Numbered from the stretch's first letter, positions 1 to 10,487 are shown. The stretch: 51,434 nt of DNA from Muribaculaceae bacterium (GCA_017651515.1 JAGCCU010000077.1:1-51434), one strand, 5' to 3'. Numbers and translations: made by a program. The notes: a model not told the origin generated them from the letters alone.

Positions 1-2
1 AT

Positions 3-833
3 CTGCTGATGATTGATTGTGGTGAAGGTGCGCAGTTGGAGATGCGGCGCATGCGCCTGAAGTTTTCTCGCCTTAATCACATTTTCATCAGCCACCTGCA
101 CGGAGACCATTTCTTCGGTTTGCCTGGGTTGCTCTCCACGTTGTCGTTACTTGGCAAAACGGGGACTCTTACCATACACACTTTTGCTGATGGAAAACGT
201 CTTCTGCAGGAATGGATTGACTACTTCAGCCGCGAACGCACATTCAATCTCGAGTATAATGTGATTGGCACGTCGTCGGCTACGATCTATGAGGACGATG
301 GCATCTCTGTACGGACTTTCCCGTTGCGCCATCGCGTGCCGTGTGTGGGATTTCGCATCGACGAGAAACCAAAGTTGCGCCATATGCGCCCCGAAGCCAT
401 TATGCAATATGAGATTCCTCACTATGCTATTCAAGATCTGCGTGAAGGAAAGGATTTTGTCAAACCCAATGGTGATATTATTCCCAATAATGTCTTGACT
501 ACCGATGCAGACCCTTGCCGCAGCTATGCATATTGCTGCGATACAACGCCCAGCAAGCGAGTGGTGAAGGTTATAGAAGGAGTCGACTGGATGTATCACG
601 ATGCTACCTATGGTGACGACTGCGCCCGACAGGCTCGCAATCGCTACCACAGCACTGCCCGCGAAGCTGCCATTGCCGCTCGTGAAGCAGGAGCACAGAA
701 TGTTATATTGGGGCATTTTTCCAGCCGTTACATAGATGAATCCGAACTCCTTGCTCAAGCTCGTGAGGAGTTTCCCGCAACCATTGTCGCTAACGAGCAG
801 ATGCGTATCGATCTCAACCACGACATTCTCTGA
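3..833 (+). CDS. rnz: Ribonuclease Z (5' end cut off by the window)
   Basis: tRNA 3'-processing endonuclease of the metallo-beta-lactamase fold, cytoplasmic. The frame is open from the window edge, with L-L before the first Met at 9, so about 30 N-terminal residues lie outside. The zinc-binding motif SHLHGDHFFGLPG is near residue 30 of the visible part, later ligands are YCCDTTP and MYHDATYGDD, and the last histidine motif is ILGHFSSRY near the C-terminus. These are in the order expected of trimming-type RNase Z. The Met at 9 is internal to the family alignment and is not the true start. A GC-rich hairpin follows the stop. Family identity is firm; only the 5' end is missing. Confidence 0.95.
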   Translation: MLMIDCGEGAQLEMRRMRLKFSRLNHIFISHLHGDHFFGLPGLLSTLSLLGKTGTLTIHTFADGKRLLQEWIDYFSRERTFNLEYNVIGTSSATIYEDDGISVRTFPLRHRVPCVGFRIDEKPKLRHMRPEAIMQYEIPHYAIQDLREGKDFVKPNGDIIPNNVLTTDADPCRSYAYCCDTTPSKRVVKVIEGVDWMYHDATYGDDCARQARNRYHSTAREAAIAAREAGAQNVILGHFSSRYIDESELLAQAREEFPATIVANEQMRIDLNHDIL

Positions 834-845
834 CAATCTTAATAG

Positions 846-866
846 CGGCACGTCTTAGATGTGCCG
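846..866 (+). terminator. Hairpin after rnz
   Basis: CGGCAC (846-851) pairs with GTGCCG (861-866) around a 9-base loop, 13 bp after the rnz stop. There is no long T-run, so this is a probable but not textbook terminator. Confidence 0.45.
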
Positions 867-997
867 TTGTGGCATGAGTTGCTCGCTATTATTCATTGGA
901 ATGAATAAATGTTCATTTAATCCTTAAAAATGTATAATTTAAGGCAATTAAAGAAATTTTTCCTTAATTAATTATCTACGTTCAAGGAAAATTACAC

Positions 998-1005
998 TAA
1001 CTTTG
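998..1005 (+). promoter_or_regulatory. pckA promoter, -7 element
   Basis: TAACTTTG matches the Bacteroidetes -7 consensus TAnnTTTG, followed by GC. It leaves an 80-nt AT-rich leader before the pckA ATG at 1089. No clear -33 TTG is present at the usual spacing. Confidence 0.6.
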
Positions 1006-1088
1006 CACTCTAAATAATTCAGTCACGCACTTATATGACTTTAAAAGGGAAATTCTTTAATACATAAATCAATAAAAACAATAGAAAA

Positions 1089-2705
1089 ATGATTACATTC
1101 GACAAGTCCATTCTCGAGAAAAAGTACGGTATCACCGGTACTACTGAGGTACTTTACAACCCTACTTACGAGGAGTTGTTTGAAGAAGAAATGAAACCAG
1201 GTCTGGAAGGTTTCGACAAGGGTGTACTCACCGAACTTGGTGCAGTAAACGTGATGACAGGTGTATATACCGGCCGTTCACCTAAGGACAAATTCATCGT
1301 TGATGACGAAACATCGCACGACACAGTGTGGTGGACCAGCGAAGGTTATAAGAACGATAACAAGCGTGCCACCAAGGAAACTTGGGACGCCGTTAAGGAA
1401 CTTGCCCGCAAGGAGCTTTGCAACAAGAAACTCTATGTTGTAGACGGTTTCTGCGGTACCAACCACGACACTCGCATGAAGGTGCGCTTCATCATGGAGG
1501 TAGCTTGGCAGGCACACTTCGTAAAGAATATGTTCATCCGCCCAACCAACGACGCTGAACTGGAGCAGGAACCCGATTTCGTGGTGTTCAACGCCAGCAA
1601 GGCAAAGGTTGAGAACTACAAGGAACTTGGCCTCAACAGCGAGACCGCAGTTGTGTTCAACGTCACCAGCCGTGAATCGGTGATTATCAACACATGGTAT
1701 GGTGGTGAGATGAAGAAGGGTATGTTCTCAATGATGAACTACTACCTGCCACTGAAGGGTATTGCAGCTATGCACTGCTCAGCTAACACCGACATGAATG
1801 GTGAAAACACCGCAATCTTCTTCGGTCTGTCAGGAACCGGTAAGACCACTCTGAGCACTGACCCCAAGCGTCTGCTTATCGGCGATGACGAGCACGGCTG
1901 GGACGACAATGGCGTGTTCAACTTCGAAGGTGGCTGCTATGCAAAGGTCATCAATCTTGACAAGGATGCCGAACCCGACATCTACAACGCTATCAAGCGC
2001 AATGCACTGCTGGAGAACGTAACCGTTGACGAGAACGGCAAGATTGATTTTGCAGATAAGAGCGTTACCGAGAACACCCGCGTGAGCTATCCAATTGACC
2101 ACATCAAGAACATTGTTCGTCCAGTGAGCGCTGCTCCCGCTGCCAAGCATGTGATCTTCCTCAGTGCTGACGCATTTGGTGTGCTGCCTCCAGTGTCGAT
2201 TCTCGACAGCGAGCAGACCAAGTACTACTTCCTGAGCGGCTTTACCGCAAAGCTCGCTGGTACAGAGCGCGGCATCACTGAGCCTACTCCTACATTCAGT
2301 GCATGCTTTGGTCAGGCATTCCTTGAGTTGCATCCCACTAAGTATGCTGAGGAACTAGTTAAGCGCATGGAAAAGAGCGGAGCCAAGGCATACCTTGTGA
2401 ACACCGGTTGGAATGGTACTGGCAAGCGCATCAGCATTCGTGATACCCGTGGTATTATCGACGCAATCCTCGATCACAGCATCGATGCAGCACCCACCAA
2501 GGTGATTCCGTTCTTTAACCTCACCGTTCCCACCGAGCTTAAGGGCGTTGACCCAGGCATTCTTGATCCTCGCGACACCTATGCCGATGCTGCACAATGG
2601 GAAGAGAAAGCACGTGACCTCGCAAGCCGCTTCATCAAGAACTTCGTCAAGTATGAAGACAACAAAGCCGGCAAGGCTCTCGTAGCAGCAGGTCCAAAGC
2701 TGTAA
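1089..2705 (+). CDS. pckA: Phosphoenolpyruvate carboxykinase (ATP)
   Basis: Interconverts oxaloacetate plus ATP with PEP, CO2 and ADP. In gut Bacteroidales it commonly runs towards oxaloacetate on the succinate/propionate route (family knowledge). The 538-aa length is normal. Visible motifs are the early [14 protein letters not shown] segment, the P-loop [11 protein letters not shown] at residues 246-256, and the metal/kinase-2 segment [19 protein letters not shown] just behind it. [13 protein letters not shown] lies near residue 440. It is a single gene with its own TAnnTTTG promoter and a strong hairpin 25 bp after the stop. The start ATG follows an A-rich leader. No truncation is seen. Confidence 0.98.
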   Translation: MITFDKSILEKKYGITGTTEVLYNPTYEELFEEEMKPGLEGFDKGVLTELGAVNVMTGVYTGRSPKDKFIVDDETSHDTVWWTSEGYKNDNKRATKETWDAVKELARKELCNKKLYVVDGFCGTNHDTRMKVRFIMEVAWQAHFVKNMFIRPTNDAELEQEPDFVVFNASKAKVENYKELGLNSETAVVFNVTSRESVIINTWYGGEMKKGMFSMMNYYLPLKGIAAMHCSANTDMNGENTAIFFGLSGTGKTTLSTDPKRLLIGDDEHGWDDNGVFNFEGGCYAKVINLDKDAEPDIYNAIKRNALLENVTVDENGKIDFADKSVTENTRVSYPIDHIKNIVRPVSAAPAAKHVIFLSADAFGVLPPVSILDSEQTKYYFLSGFTAKLAGTERGITEPTPTFSACFGQAFLELHPTKYAEELVKRMEKSGAKAYLVNTGWNGTGKRISIRDTRGIIDAILDHSIDAAPTKVIPFFNLTVPTELKGVDPGILDPRDTYADAAQWEEKARDLASRFIKNFVKYEDNKAGKALVAAGPKL

Positions 2706-2730
2706 TGTCTGTATTACAAAACACAAAAAT

Positions 2731-2764
2731 GAGAGGGTGTGTCAGATTTCTGGCACACCCTCTC
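2731..2764. terminator. Bidirectional terminator between pckA and the GH3 fragment
   Basis: Perfect 11-bp stem GAGAGGGTGTG (2731-2741) with CACACCCTCTC (2754-2764) and a 12-base loop. On the minus strand it is followed by ATTTTTGTGTTTT, on the plus strand by only an AT-rich stretch. It sits between two convergent genes and can serve both. Confidence 0.8.
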
Positions 2765-2785
2765 GTATATATAATGATTAAGCAA

Positions 2786-4885
2786 TTATCTGCAATTGAT
2801 GCGAAGTGACTGATTAGCAATCTGCAAGAGGAATTCTCCTGGTTCCAGATGACGTTTGCCGTCATCACCCGCAAATGCCAGATCATTGGCGGGCAGGTTG
2901 AATGTTACAGTCTTCATCTCTCCAGGTTTAAGTTCAATCTTGGTGAAAGCTCTCAGGCGACGTCTCTCTGGTATGATGCTTGCCACCATATCGCGTGAGA
3001 AAAGCAATATGCTTTCTTTTCCAGTCATGTTGCCTGTGTTCTTCACGTTGATGTTAACGGTGAGCATATCGCCTGCTGAGAAATCGTTTTTGTTAACACT
3101 CATGTTACTGTATTCAAATGTGGAGTAGCTTAGTCCATAGCCGAAGGGCCATTGCACGTCAACTTGGGCATTGTAGTCATATGCACCTTCCATTGTGCCA
3201 GTCTCTTCACTTACGCGATAGTCATAGTTTGTAAGTGCAGCCGAATATCGCGGATAGGTGTATGGCAATTTAGCCGAGAAATTATCGTCGCCGGCCAACA
3301 GCCGTGCCAATGCATTACCGCCCTCATTGCCAGGAAGAAGAATATCTACCACTGCATTGGCTAGAGGCTCAATATCACTGATAAGACGAGGGCGTCCTTC
3401 ATTGAGAATGAGCACGATGGGTTTGCCAGTAGCGGCAAGTGCCTTGACTAGGTCGCGTTGATTTGCCGATAGAGCAAGGTCGTTAAGATTGCCAGGGGTC
3501 TCAGCATAGGAGTTTTCACCTACACATGCTAGGATGATGTCGGCATCAGCAGCGGCTTGAACGGCACGTTCGATCTGCGGCTCATTTTCTTCCCAATACA
3601 GTCCTTCATTGTTATAAGTCACACCAGCTTCATAGATGATGTTGTCGCTGCCAAATCGCTGTTGCACTGCCTCCAGAATAGTATTGTACTGCGAAGCATA
3701 TTTATCGGCATCCTTTACCTGCCAGGTATAGCTCCATCCACCGTTAAGGCAACGCATGGAATTGGCATTAGGCCCGGTGACAAGTATTTTTTTACCTTGT
3801 GCGAGTGGCAACAGATTATTCTTATTCTTCAACAATATCATGGTCTGTACGGCTGCATCTTGAGCTGCCTGACGGTGTTCCTGCGAGCCAAACTTGGGAT
3901 AGTCTATTATGTCAGTGTTAGGCATGTCGAACAGTCCCATGCGGTATTTCATACGCAGTATGCGTCGCACGGCATCATCAATGCGTGCCATCGGTACACG
4001 TCCTTCGCGCACGGCTTCGATCAACAGATCGCAGAAGTCGAGATTGAACGGCTCCATAGCCATGTCAATGCCGGCGTTGATAGCCATGCAGATGGCATCC
4101 TTCTTATTAGCAGCCACCATTTCACGTTTCCAGAGATTTTCGATGTCAGCCCAGTCGGTAACTATCATGCCGTCCCATCCAGTTTCTTCCTTGAGCCACT
4201 TGGTAAGATATTTGGCACTTACATGCATAGGTGTTCCGTTGATAGAAGCCGAATTGACCATAACTGATGTAGCACCAGCTTCTACACAAGCCTTGAAAGG
4301 AGCGAAGTGCTTTTCGCGCATTTCCCATTCTGGGACGTAAGCTGGGGTGCAATCTTTTCCAGTGCGTGCCATACCATATGCCATATAGTGCTTTATTGAA
4401 GTACCGATGTGGTATTTATCGATGTGATTGGGGTCTGGCCCTTGAAAACCTTCAACCATTGCCTTGCCGATAACGGCATTTACAAGGCAATCCTCGCCAA
4501 AGTTTTCCCATACGCGTGGCCAGCGTGGATCGCGCGACAAGTCAACAGTAGGGGAATAGGTCCATGGGCAGTTAGCGGCTCTTGTCTCATAGGCAGTGAT
4601 AGTCGCTGCCTTGCGAGCTAAGTCGGGATCAAAAGAGGCACCTAAATTGGTGTTTTGTGGGAACAAGATTCCGCCAAGAGTGTAGGTGGTACCATGGTTT
4701 TGATCCAGACCATACACGCACGGAATGCCACAGGCCTTGAGTGAATAGTCATTAAGAGTGCGTATGGTTTGTTGCCACCAATGTGGTGTTTGTGCAACAG
4801 GACCTGGCGTATTTAATACAGACCCTATCTTGTAGTGAAAGAACGCATTTTCAAGTTTGCCCTTGTCGAGACGAACCGCTTGCCG
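2786..4885 (-). pseudogene. GH3 beta-glucosidase lacking its N-terminus
   Basis: Glycoside hydrolase family 3 enzymes of this type release glucose or other sugars from oligosaccharides in the periplasm. The frame holds the (alpha/beta)8 domain with YGLDQNHGTTYTLGG, CPWTYSPTVDLSRDPRWPR and KHYMAYG. The nucleophile Asp lies in GMIVTDWAD, and the alpha/beta sandwich and fibronectin-like C-terminal domains follow. The homologous frame can be read back beyond the GTG at 4715-4717 through LDKGKLENAFFHYKIGSVLN to a stop at 4886-4888, with no ATG or ribosome-binding site on the way. A signal peptide and roughly 50 or more mature residues are missing compared with usual lengths of about 740-770. The upstream boundary runs into the sensor fragment in another frame. 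Either this is a deletion-derived pseudogene or the junction is an assembly chimaera; translation from the GTG would lack part of the barrel. Confidence 0.8.
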
Positions 4886-6119
4886 TCACTTCATACACTC
4901 CCTTGCCGAATGTGGAAGCAAGGACATGCCCATCAGGAGTCTTGAAGAGGTCTATCACGACTGTTCCATGGCATATGTGCTGCCAAGAATTGGTGGCCCG
5001 ATCCAGTATGCTTATGCCATTATCAGTTCCTAGCAACAGGCAGTTTCCTATTTGTGTTACACTGTTTACACGGTCGTTGGATATGGTTTGGTGATTGTTA
5101 CGCACATGTTCATATACGGCCATTGTGCTACCCATAGGGCGTGCAATGTCTATGCCTCCGGAATATGAACCTATCACGATGTTGTTCCAACTGTCTTTTA
5201 TCACACTATATATGCCATTGCCGTGTAGCACTCCGTGTTCGCCGTCGTTGGCATCGAACAAGAGCATAGGGGGATGTGACATGTCCTTGCGCGATATAGA
5301 ATGCACACCCAAGCCATCAATGCCTATTAGCATTGTCGAGTCATTATATGGACAGAAACTGCGCACGGGATTTTGCTGTGCTTTGTTTCCCAAAGTGAAG
5401 AAGTGGCGGTCAATGACATTGCCCTGAGGGTCAAAGCTGAGTACGCTGAAACCATTGGCAAAACCGCCTAGCCAAACCTTATTGTATTTTTCGTCAAAGA
5501 AACCTGATTCCACTTCGATGGGCACCACCTGCCTCATTTTGCTGTCGAGCAGACCCTCTTTGGTGCCAAAAAGCATTCCAAAGCTAGTGTTGATGATGCA
5601 GTTGGCCCACAAATTTTCGCGCAACGCAGTAAATTCGTTTCCTTTGAGCTTGTAGATGCCTTGATACATAGCCAGCCATATGCCATCGTCGTTGACAAAA
5701 ATGTTGTTGAGCAAAGCATTTCCTCCAAATTTCTTCGACAGGTCGATTATGAGGTCAAAACTGTCGTGGATACCATTGAAGGTATAGATGCAACCTTTGT
5801 TGTCGTAGGCATATAGCGAGTCATCATTCATTGCCAGACCTATAGTGCGACCGGCAAAACTGCTGAAAATAAGAGGGTTTCCCAAGTTGTAATGCTTGAT
5901 GCCGACACCATTGTATCGTTCCACACCACGCTTGGTGGCCCACCATAGAGCACCATCGGGAGTCTGTAGTATCGAATATACACGCTGGCTCGACATGCCC
6001 TCTGCTTGCCCTAGATGTGAATAGGTGAACTCATCTACCGATTGGGCGTTGATGGCAGTGGCATACGTGATTAATAGCGTTATTAAGATGGCAATATATC
6101 GTCGAAGCAAATATGTCAT
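4851..6119 (-). pseudogene. N-terminal part of a hybrid two-component sensor (propeller domain)
   Basis: The product begins with a signal peptide or membrane segment (residues 1-25) ending INAQS. Two-component-regulator propeller repeats follow (for example SILQTPDGALWWATKRGVERYNG, DDGIWLAMYQGIYKL, KTPDGHVLASTFGKGVYEV). Intact hybrid two-component systems of Bacteroidales continue through a second propeller, a Y_Y_Y domain, histidine kinase, receiver and AraC domains, to about 1,300 residues. This one ends after 422 residues, inside a propeller repeat, with a short non-homologous tail SGSSRQGQT that is the out-of-frame start of the GH3 homology. In the intact state such sensors detect polysaccharide fragments and activate neighbouring glycan genes. 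The gene has a good promoter, so a truncated exported propeller could still be made. Confidence 0.75.
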
Positions 6120-6148
6120 TATTCCAAAGACATTAATTTAAGTCTCTG

Positions 6149-6178
6149 CAAAATTAACAATTAAATGCTATTCTGCAA
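6149..6178 (-). promoter_or_regulatory. Promoter of the sensor fragment
   Basis: On the minus strand TTG (6178-6176), 19 bp, TAATTTTG (6156-6149): full match to the Bacteroidetes promoter, 29 nt ahead of the ATG at 6119. Confidence 0.75.
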
Positions 6179-6240
6179 ACAATGCAGTAAAGAATTATAA
6201 ATGAATTTTCTTTGTTATTATGGAATTCAATGGTATGTTA

Positions 6241-7296
6241 TTAGAGAATGTAGCGGTTGACCCAAGGAATCTTGCTCAAAGCCAGAGCTACGAGAGCTGA
6301 GATACATATGGTTGCGATGGTTAACAGAGGAATACCCAATAATGGGTGAAAAGTGGAGGAGCTGATGCCATTCTGCAAGAATGTACGCAGTACCAATTGA
6401 TGAACCAGATAGATGCCGAAACTGAGTTTCGAACCTTGTATTACGCAACGAGTCAACGAGTTGCCCAACTGCACTTTTCTTGTAATTCCCCAAATAAATA
6501 CTGCTGCCGACAGGGCAAGTACGGTGGGCGTTAGGTAGTTGATGAACCAATTTATTGGTTTTCCAACACGATGTGAATAGACAATGGTGTCAATTATAAT
6601 TACCAATAATGTGGTTACTCCGAACGCATATATGATACGTTGTTGTAGGCTACCAAGACGATAGGTATAAAGATAGTGTCCTAGCACGAAATAACAACTG
6701 TAGCCTGCTGCTATCTTGATGTTAAGTGCGTTAAAGAACTGTTGTACGGCAGAGACAACATCTGAATTACAGTGTTGTTTGCATATGGTGATGATAAACG
6801 GCACTATAAAAGTGAATGTTGCTGCCACTATGAGAAAATATCGGGATGTGGTGCGATTGGAGGTAATGGCTCGCAACAAAGGCACAGCGATGTAAAGGCC
6901 GGCAATCATCTTTAGATACCACAGATGACTGGGACCTGAAAGCAACAATGATACCGACTTGTGCCATGGTCCTGCATTGATTCGGGTAAACGAGTATATA
7001 TAAGACCATACGAAGAATGCCACTACCACACGCAACAGGTTCTTGCCGTACAAGTGTCGAAAGCTTATTTGCCGGAGTGGGTGGAGGAATAATGCTCCTG
7101 AAATCATTATGAACACCGGTACACACCATCTGACGATGGCATCACTGACCATGCGAACCGTCCACTGCGAACCGGGAAATGCTTCGCGGCAATGCTGATT
7201 GGAGACATGTAGCACCACCACCGCCACGATGGCTGCAATGCGCAGCAAGTCTAGGGTCAAGTCTCGTGACAGATCATTATTGTTATTACTGGTCAT
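6241..7296 (-). CDS. Membrane acyltransferase family 3 (O-acetyltransferase type)
   Basis: Integral membrane acyltransferase of the Acyl_transf_3 family, which moves acetyl or other short acyl groups onto cell-surface sugars. The 351-aa product has about ten hydrophobic segments. The N-terminal signature LDLLRIAAIVAVVVLHVS carries the family Arg and His, and the VRWCVPVFIMISGALFLHP segment is typical. The substrate cannot be read from the sequence; nearby candidates are capsular, O-antigen or other surface glycans. It lies about 110 bp behind the subtilisin gene on the same strand with no recognisable promoter in the gap, so it may be the last gene of that transcript. No active-site loss is apparent. 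Confidence 0.85.
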   Translation of the reverse strand: MTSNNNNDLSRDLTLDLLRIAAIVAVVVLHVSNQHCREAFPGSQWTVRMVSDAIVRWCVPVFIMISGALFLHPLRQISFRHLYGKNLLRVVVAFFVWSYIYSFTRINAGPWHKSVSLLLSGPSHLWYLKMIAGLYIAVPLLRAITSNRTTSRYFLIVAATFTFIVPFIITICKQHCNSDVVSAVQQFFNALNIKIAAGYSCYFVLGHYLYTYRLGSLQQRIIYAFGVTTLLVIIIDTIVYSHRVGKPINWFINYLTPTVLALSAAVFIWGITRKVQLGNSLTRCVIQGSKLSFGIYLVHQLVLRTFLQNGISSSTFHPLLGIPLLTIATICISALVALALSKIPWVNRYIL

Positions 7297-7404
7297 GATA
7301 GGACAACGTGCTACCGTAATATGACATCATCGAGAAAAGAGAGTGCGTCTAAAAGCGTTTTATGATAGAATTTCTTCCATTTACCATCAAAAGGATGGCC
7401 ATTT

Positions 7405-9501
7405 TTACTTGATGATGAATTTCTTGCCTGAGTTGATGTATATGCCTGGAACAGTGGGTTTGACATTAAAGGTGCGGCCGGTGATGTCGAACCAAAGGTT
7501 GCTGTCGGTGCTTGGTTTGTCGCCCGGAATGGTGTTGATGGCAGTTGTTGCGTTGATGTATTCAATGCCAGCAGCTGCGTCAATCTTGCCATAGCCCCAT
7601 TTGATGGGGTTAACGGCAGTGTACTCGTCGTTGCGCGAAGTGGCGGCGATAATTTCCTTGATGTTGCCAAGTGTGAGTGTGGGGTCGGCTTGAAGCCACA
7701 GGGCGATGATGCCGCTCACCGTGGGACACGACATCGAGGTGCCACTCATGCTACCGTAGGGATATCCCTGCCACTGCATCGTCTCGGCAATCGCTTGGGC
7801 ACAGTTATAGTGGTTTAACGACGACACGACGTTGGTGCCTGGAGCGGCAACGGTTGGTTGTACCACACCGTTTAACGACATTCCATAACTAGAAGTGAAA
7901 TTGATGTCGTTAAGTGTGTAAATGATGCTTCCATCAGTGACAGTGCCAGTGTAAAGTCGGTCGGTGGTGTTTGCCACATAATTGCCTACGCTGATAACAT
8001 TTGGGGTGGAAGTCCAATCGCCACACGAAAACTCACTGTCGCCTTGGGTGTAACCTTCCATGTCAATATTATCAAATCCATCTGTCGTTTCCCATAAATC
8101 AATCTCGATGGGTGATGATGACGACAGCGAAATGAAGAAAGGCAATCGTTGATTGAGGACACCTTGCACGCCAGTAAGCAAATCAAGTTTGCCATCAACG
8201 ACTTTGCCATATATTAACACGAAGCCTCCCTGTAAATAATCTTTGAGTATCTCCTCATCGTCGCTCGATATTTCAATATAGCCATCCTGAGACGGTGTGA
8301 TAGTGCATGGCTCTGTTTGCCAAACTATCTCGCCGCTGTTGCGATTTATCATACCAATTTGGACATTTAATGTATCGTTCTCGCTCAATGTGTTGCGTGA
8401 ATAGCCGCACACTACCGAGGCGAGGACTCTAGAGGTGTTACCGTCTTCGTCAATGAAAGGAATTGCTCGGGTAAGAAACGCCTTCATGTTGCTGTTCTCG
8501 TCATCAAATGCCTTATAAATGTGAACACCCATACTTCCTTCATTTCCAACACTGAATACGGGGATGACATGATTAGACAACTCATCAACAAGTTCAGGCA
8601 TTGTACCCGTGCCATTATGGGGGCCATAGTGTGAGTTCATGCTTGCGCTAAGCACTACGGGAGTTTCGATTTGTTGGGCGTAATGTGCTACGAATTGGAA
8701 GGCAATCTCGTTCAAATCGCCCTTACCCTCAACCGACACAAGCACAATGTCGGCATCGGGCGCCATACCGCCAAACCCCAGCGGTGAGCGTGTGCCAGCG
8801 GCAATGCCGGCTGTGTGTGTACCATGTGCGCGCTTATCGGTATCGGTGGTGAGGGTGGCAATGAGTTCAGGAGTGTCGAATACCGAGCCAGGATACTCTA
8901 TCGTTCCAGCCTCGTCATCCTCGATGATGAACTTGTGACCGCTGTCGTTGCCAGGTAGATAGACGCAGCGCAGGCGGGTATTGCCGTTGGCATCCTTGAA
9001 TGCTGGATGCTGGAAATCGAATCCTCCATCTACAAGGCAGATGGTGATGCCCTCTCCGGTGTAAACCTCTTCAATGCCAGGAATGGTGCCGTCAATCAGG
9101 TTCACGCCAGTCTCCACAAGAGAGACATCGGTTTTCAACTCCCCTTTATTAGTTGCATCCACCTTTTTTACTCCCTCTATGGCAACGAGGTTGTCAACCT
9201 TGTCGGTAGGAATGCTTATCACAGCCTGATGACCGAGTTTTGACAACACGGTACCGCCTGTCTCACGGATTTGAGCAAACGTGTTCGCCGCATCTTTGGA
9301 ATCAACCTCCACCACAAGCCTGATGACTGGGTCAATGGCCTTAATCTTCTTGCCGTTTGAGTCATATCTTGCTGTCTGTTTTTGAAATAACGACAGTTGT
9401 GCGTTAGGAGTGAGTTTATTGTGTGCACTCGACATAAGAGCACAAGAGCAGGCAATAATGGCTAATAATAATATCTTTAATAAACTGTTCTTCATAATCA
9501 T
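7405..9501 (-). CDS. Secreted subtilisin-like serine peptidase (S8)
   Basis: Exported S8-family endopeptidase of 698 aa. Residues 1-25 form a signal peptide ending near SSAHN and a prodomain-like region follows. The triad is complete: Asp158 in CLVDGGFD, His226 in AHGTHTAGIAAG, Ser589 in SGTSMSCPTVSG. A large insert between His and Ser (about residues 380-500) resembles the protease-associated insertions of Bacteroidales subtilisins. The C-terminal ~30 residues (WFDITGRTF, then PGIYINSGKKFIIK) match the short tail common on secreted proteins of this order, thought to be a sorting or surface-retention signal. The start codon overlaps the stop of the upstream DUF3667 gene in an ATGA arrangement, so the two are cotranscribed and translationally coupled. 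Confidence 0.93.
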   Translation of the reverse strand: MIMKNSLLKILLLAIIACSCALMSSAHNKLTPNAQLSLFQKQTARYDSNGKKIKAIDPVIRLVVEVDSKDAANTFAQIRETGGTVLSKLGHQAVISIPTDKVDNLVAIEGVKKVDATNKGELKTDVSLVETGVNLIDGTIPGIEEVYTGEGITICLVDGGFDFQHPAFKDANGNTRLRCVYLPGNDSGHKFIIEDDEAGTIEYPGSVFDTPELIATLTTDTDKRAHGTHTAGIAAGTRSPLGFGGMAPDADIVLVSVEGKGDLNEIAFQFVAHYAQQIETPVVLSASMNSHYGPHNGTGTMPELVDELSNHVIPVFSVGNEGSMGVHIYKAFDDENSNMKAFLTRAIPFIDEDGNTSRVLASVVCGYSRNTLSENDTLNVQIGMINRNSGEIVWQTEPCTITPSQDGYIEISSDDEEILKDYLQGGFVLIYGKVVDGKLDLLTGVQGVLNQRLPFFISLSSSSPIEIDLWETTDGFDNIDMEGYTQGDSEFSCGDWTSTPNVISVGNYVANTTDRLYTGTVTDGSIIYTLNDINFTSSYGMSLNGVVQPTVAAPGTNVVSSLNHYNCAQAIAETMQWQGYPYGSMSGTSMSCPTVSGIIALWLQADPTLTLGNIKEIIAATSRNDEYTAVNPIKWGYGKIDAAAGIEYINATTAINTIPGDKPSTDSNLWFDITGRTFNVKPTVPGIYINSGKKFIIK

Positions 9502-10442
9502 AGTGTCTTATTCTCTGTTTTATCATTGTCGGAAATCTCAATGTTTTGTGGCTCTTTCTTTTTCTCCCTACGATTAAATGTTTTTTTGCTGATATACATA
9601 CCAACAATAATGGGCACCATCGAACAAAATATTAGATCTGCCATTGCCTTGTATTCTTCAACATAAGATTTGGGTATTGTCGTCAGCAGTTCGGCTATTG
9701 TCAATGCCAGAGCTGCTAACAAGAATCCGCTTCCCAATGTAATAACCACTCTCCAAAAGTTTCCCCAGAAGCCATAGCCAAACAATTGACTATAGGCATA
9801 AAAATAGCATAAGGGAAGCAGAATATAGAAATAGTCACCGAAAAAGTCGGCAAGGTCATCCACAATAAGAACCTGAATGGCCATGAACACAGTGATGAAA
9901 AAACCTTGCGGTAGTGTGTGCTTGGTGTTGCGTGGTGCATAGCGGAAAAGACACCATGTGGGAATAATGAAGAAGCATGTCATGATCAACCACCCCCATC
10001 CTGGACTGGTCTTTATCCAGGCAAAGAACTGATTGACCAATGGCGAGTCGCCTCTAACTGTTTTGACTTCATTGATGCCGAACAAATTATCAATGAGGAC
10101 ACTTATCACTCCCATGACAACCAGCATTTTCACTGGTGGGAACGACACTTGCCGCTTGCCGTTGATATAATCGCTGATTAAATATCCTGGACGCCAAATC
10201 AGCTGCCACAGAGAGTAGAGTAGCGAACGGTTGTTCATTCCCCACACCTCGGCGGTGCTCTGAAACACACTCTTCCAAGATATCTTTTTCAAACCGGCTT
10301 TTTGCGAGCAATGCGGACAAAACTTGCCGGCGAAGTCGTATCCGCAATTCTCGCAATGATGGCGCTCGTTCTCGTCAAAACTCCAATCGAAGGGGTCGAG
10401 TTGCCATTCCTTGAATCGTTTATATCTCTCTTTTAAAGACAT
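9498..10442 (-). CDS. DUF3667-family zinc-ribbon membrane protein
   Basis: A 314-aa protein with an N-terminal zinc ribbon (CENCGYDF, then FCPHCSQKAG, around residues 30-50) followed by about five hydrophobic segments and a basic C-terminus. It matches DUF3667 proteins of Bacteroidetes, whose function is unknown. I start it at ATG 10442 (MSLKERYKRF) rather than at an upstream in-frame codon at 10487, because a full promoter lies across 10458-10487 and would fall inside the longer frame. Its stop overlaps the subtilisin start by four bases, which points to a shared process such as export or maturation of the peptidase, but that is inference. Confidence 0.8.
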   Translation of the reverse strand: MSLKERYKRFKEWQLDPFDWSFDENERHHCENCGYDFAGKFCPHCSQKAGLKKISWKSVFQSTAEVWGMNNRSLLYSLWQLIWRPGYLISDYINGKRQVSFPPVKMLVVMGVISVLIDNLFGINEVKTVRGDSPLVNQFFAWIKTSPGWGWLIMTCFFIIPTWCLFRYAPRNTKHTLPQGFFITVFMAIQVLIVDDLADFFGDYFYILLPLCYFYAYSQLFGYGFWGNFWRVVITLGSGFLLAALALTIAELLTTIPKSYVEEYKAMADLIFCSMVPIIVGMYISKKTFNRREKKKEPQNIEISDNDKTENKTL

Positions 10443-10457
10443 TACAAATTGTTTTTG

Positions 10458-10487
10458 CAAAGATAATGGTTTTTCTTTTTTTCGCAA
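10458..10487 (-). promoter_or_regulatory. Promoter of the DUF3667-subtilisin operon
   Basis: Minus strand TTG (10487-10485), 19 bp, TATCTTTG (10465-10458). It decides the start codon of the DUF3667 gene and gives a leader of only about 10 nt. Confidence 0.75.

Noticed and set aside
147-851. Long antisense frame opposite rnz
   Set aside because: It mirrors a clear metallo-beta-lactamase gene, has no family motif and no promoter.
3557-4267. 236-codon plus-strand frame inside the GH3 fragment
   Set aside because: Antisense to conserved GH3 sequence and without recognisable features.
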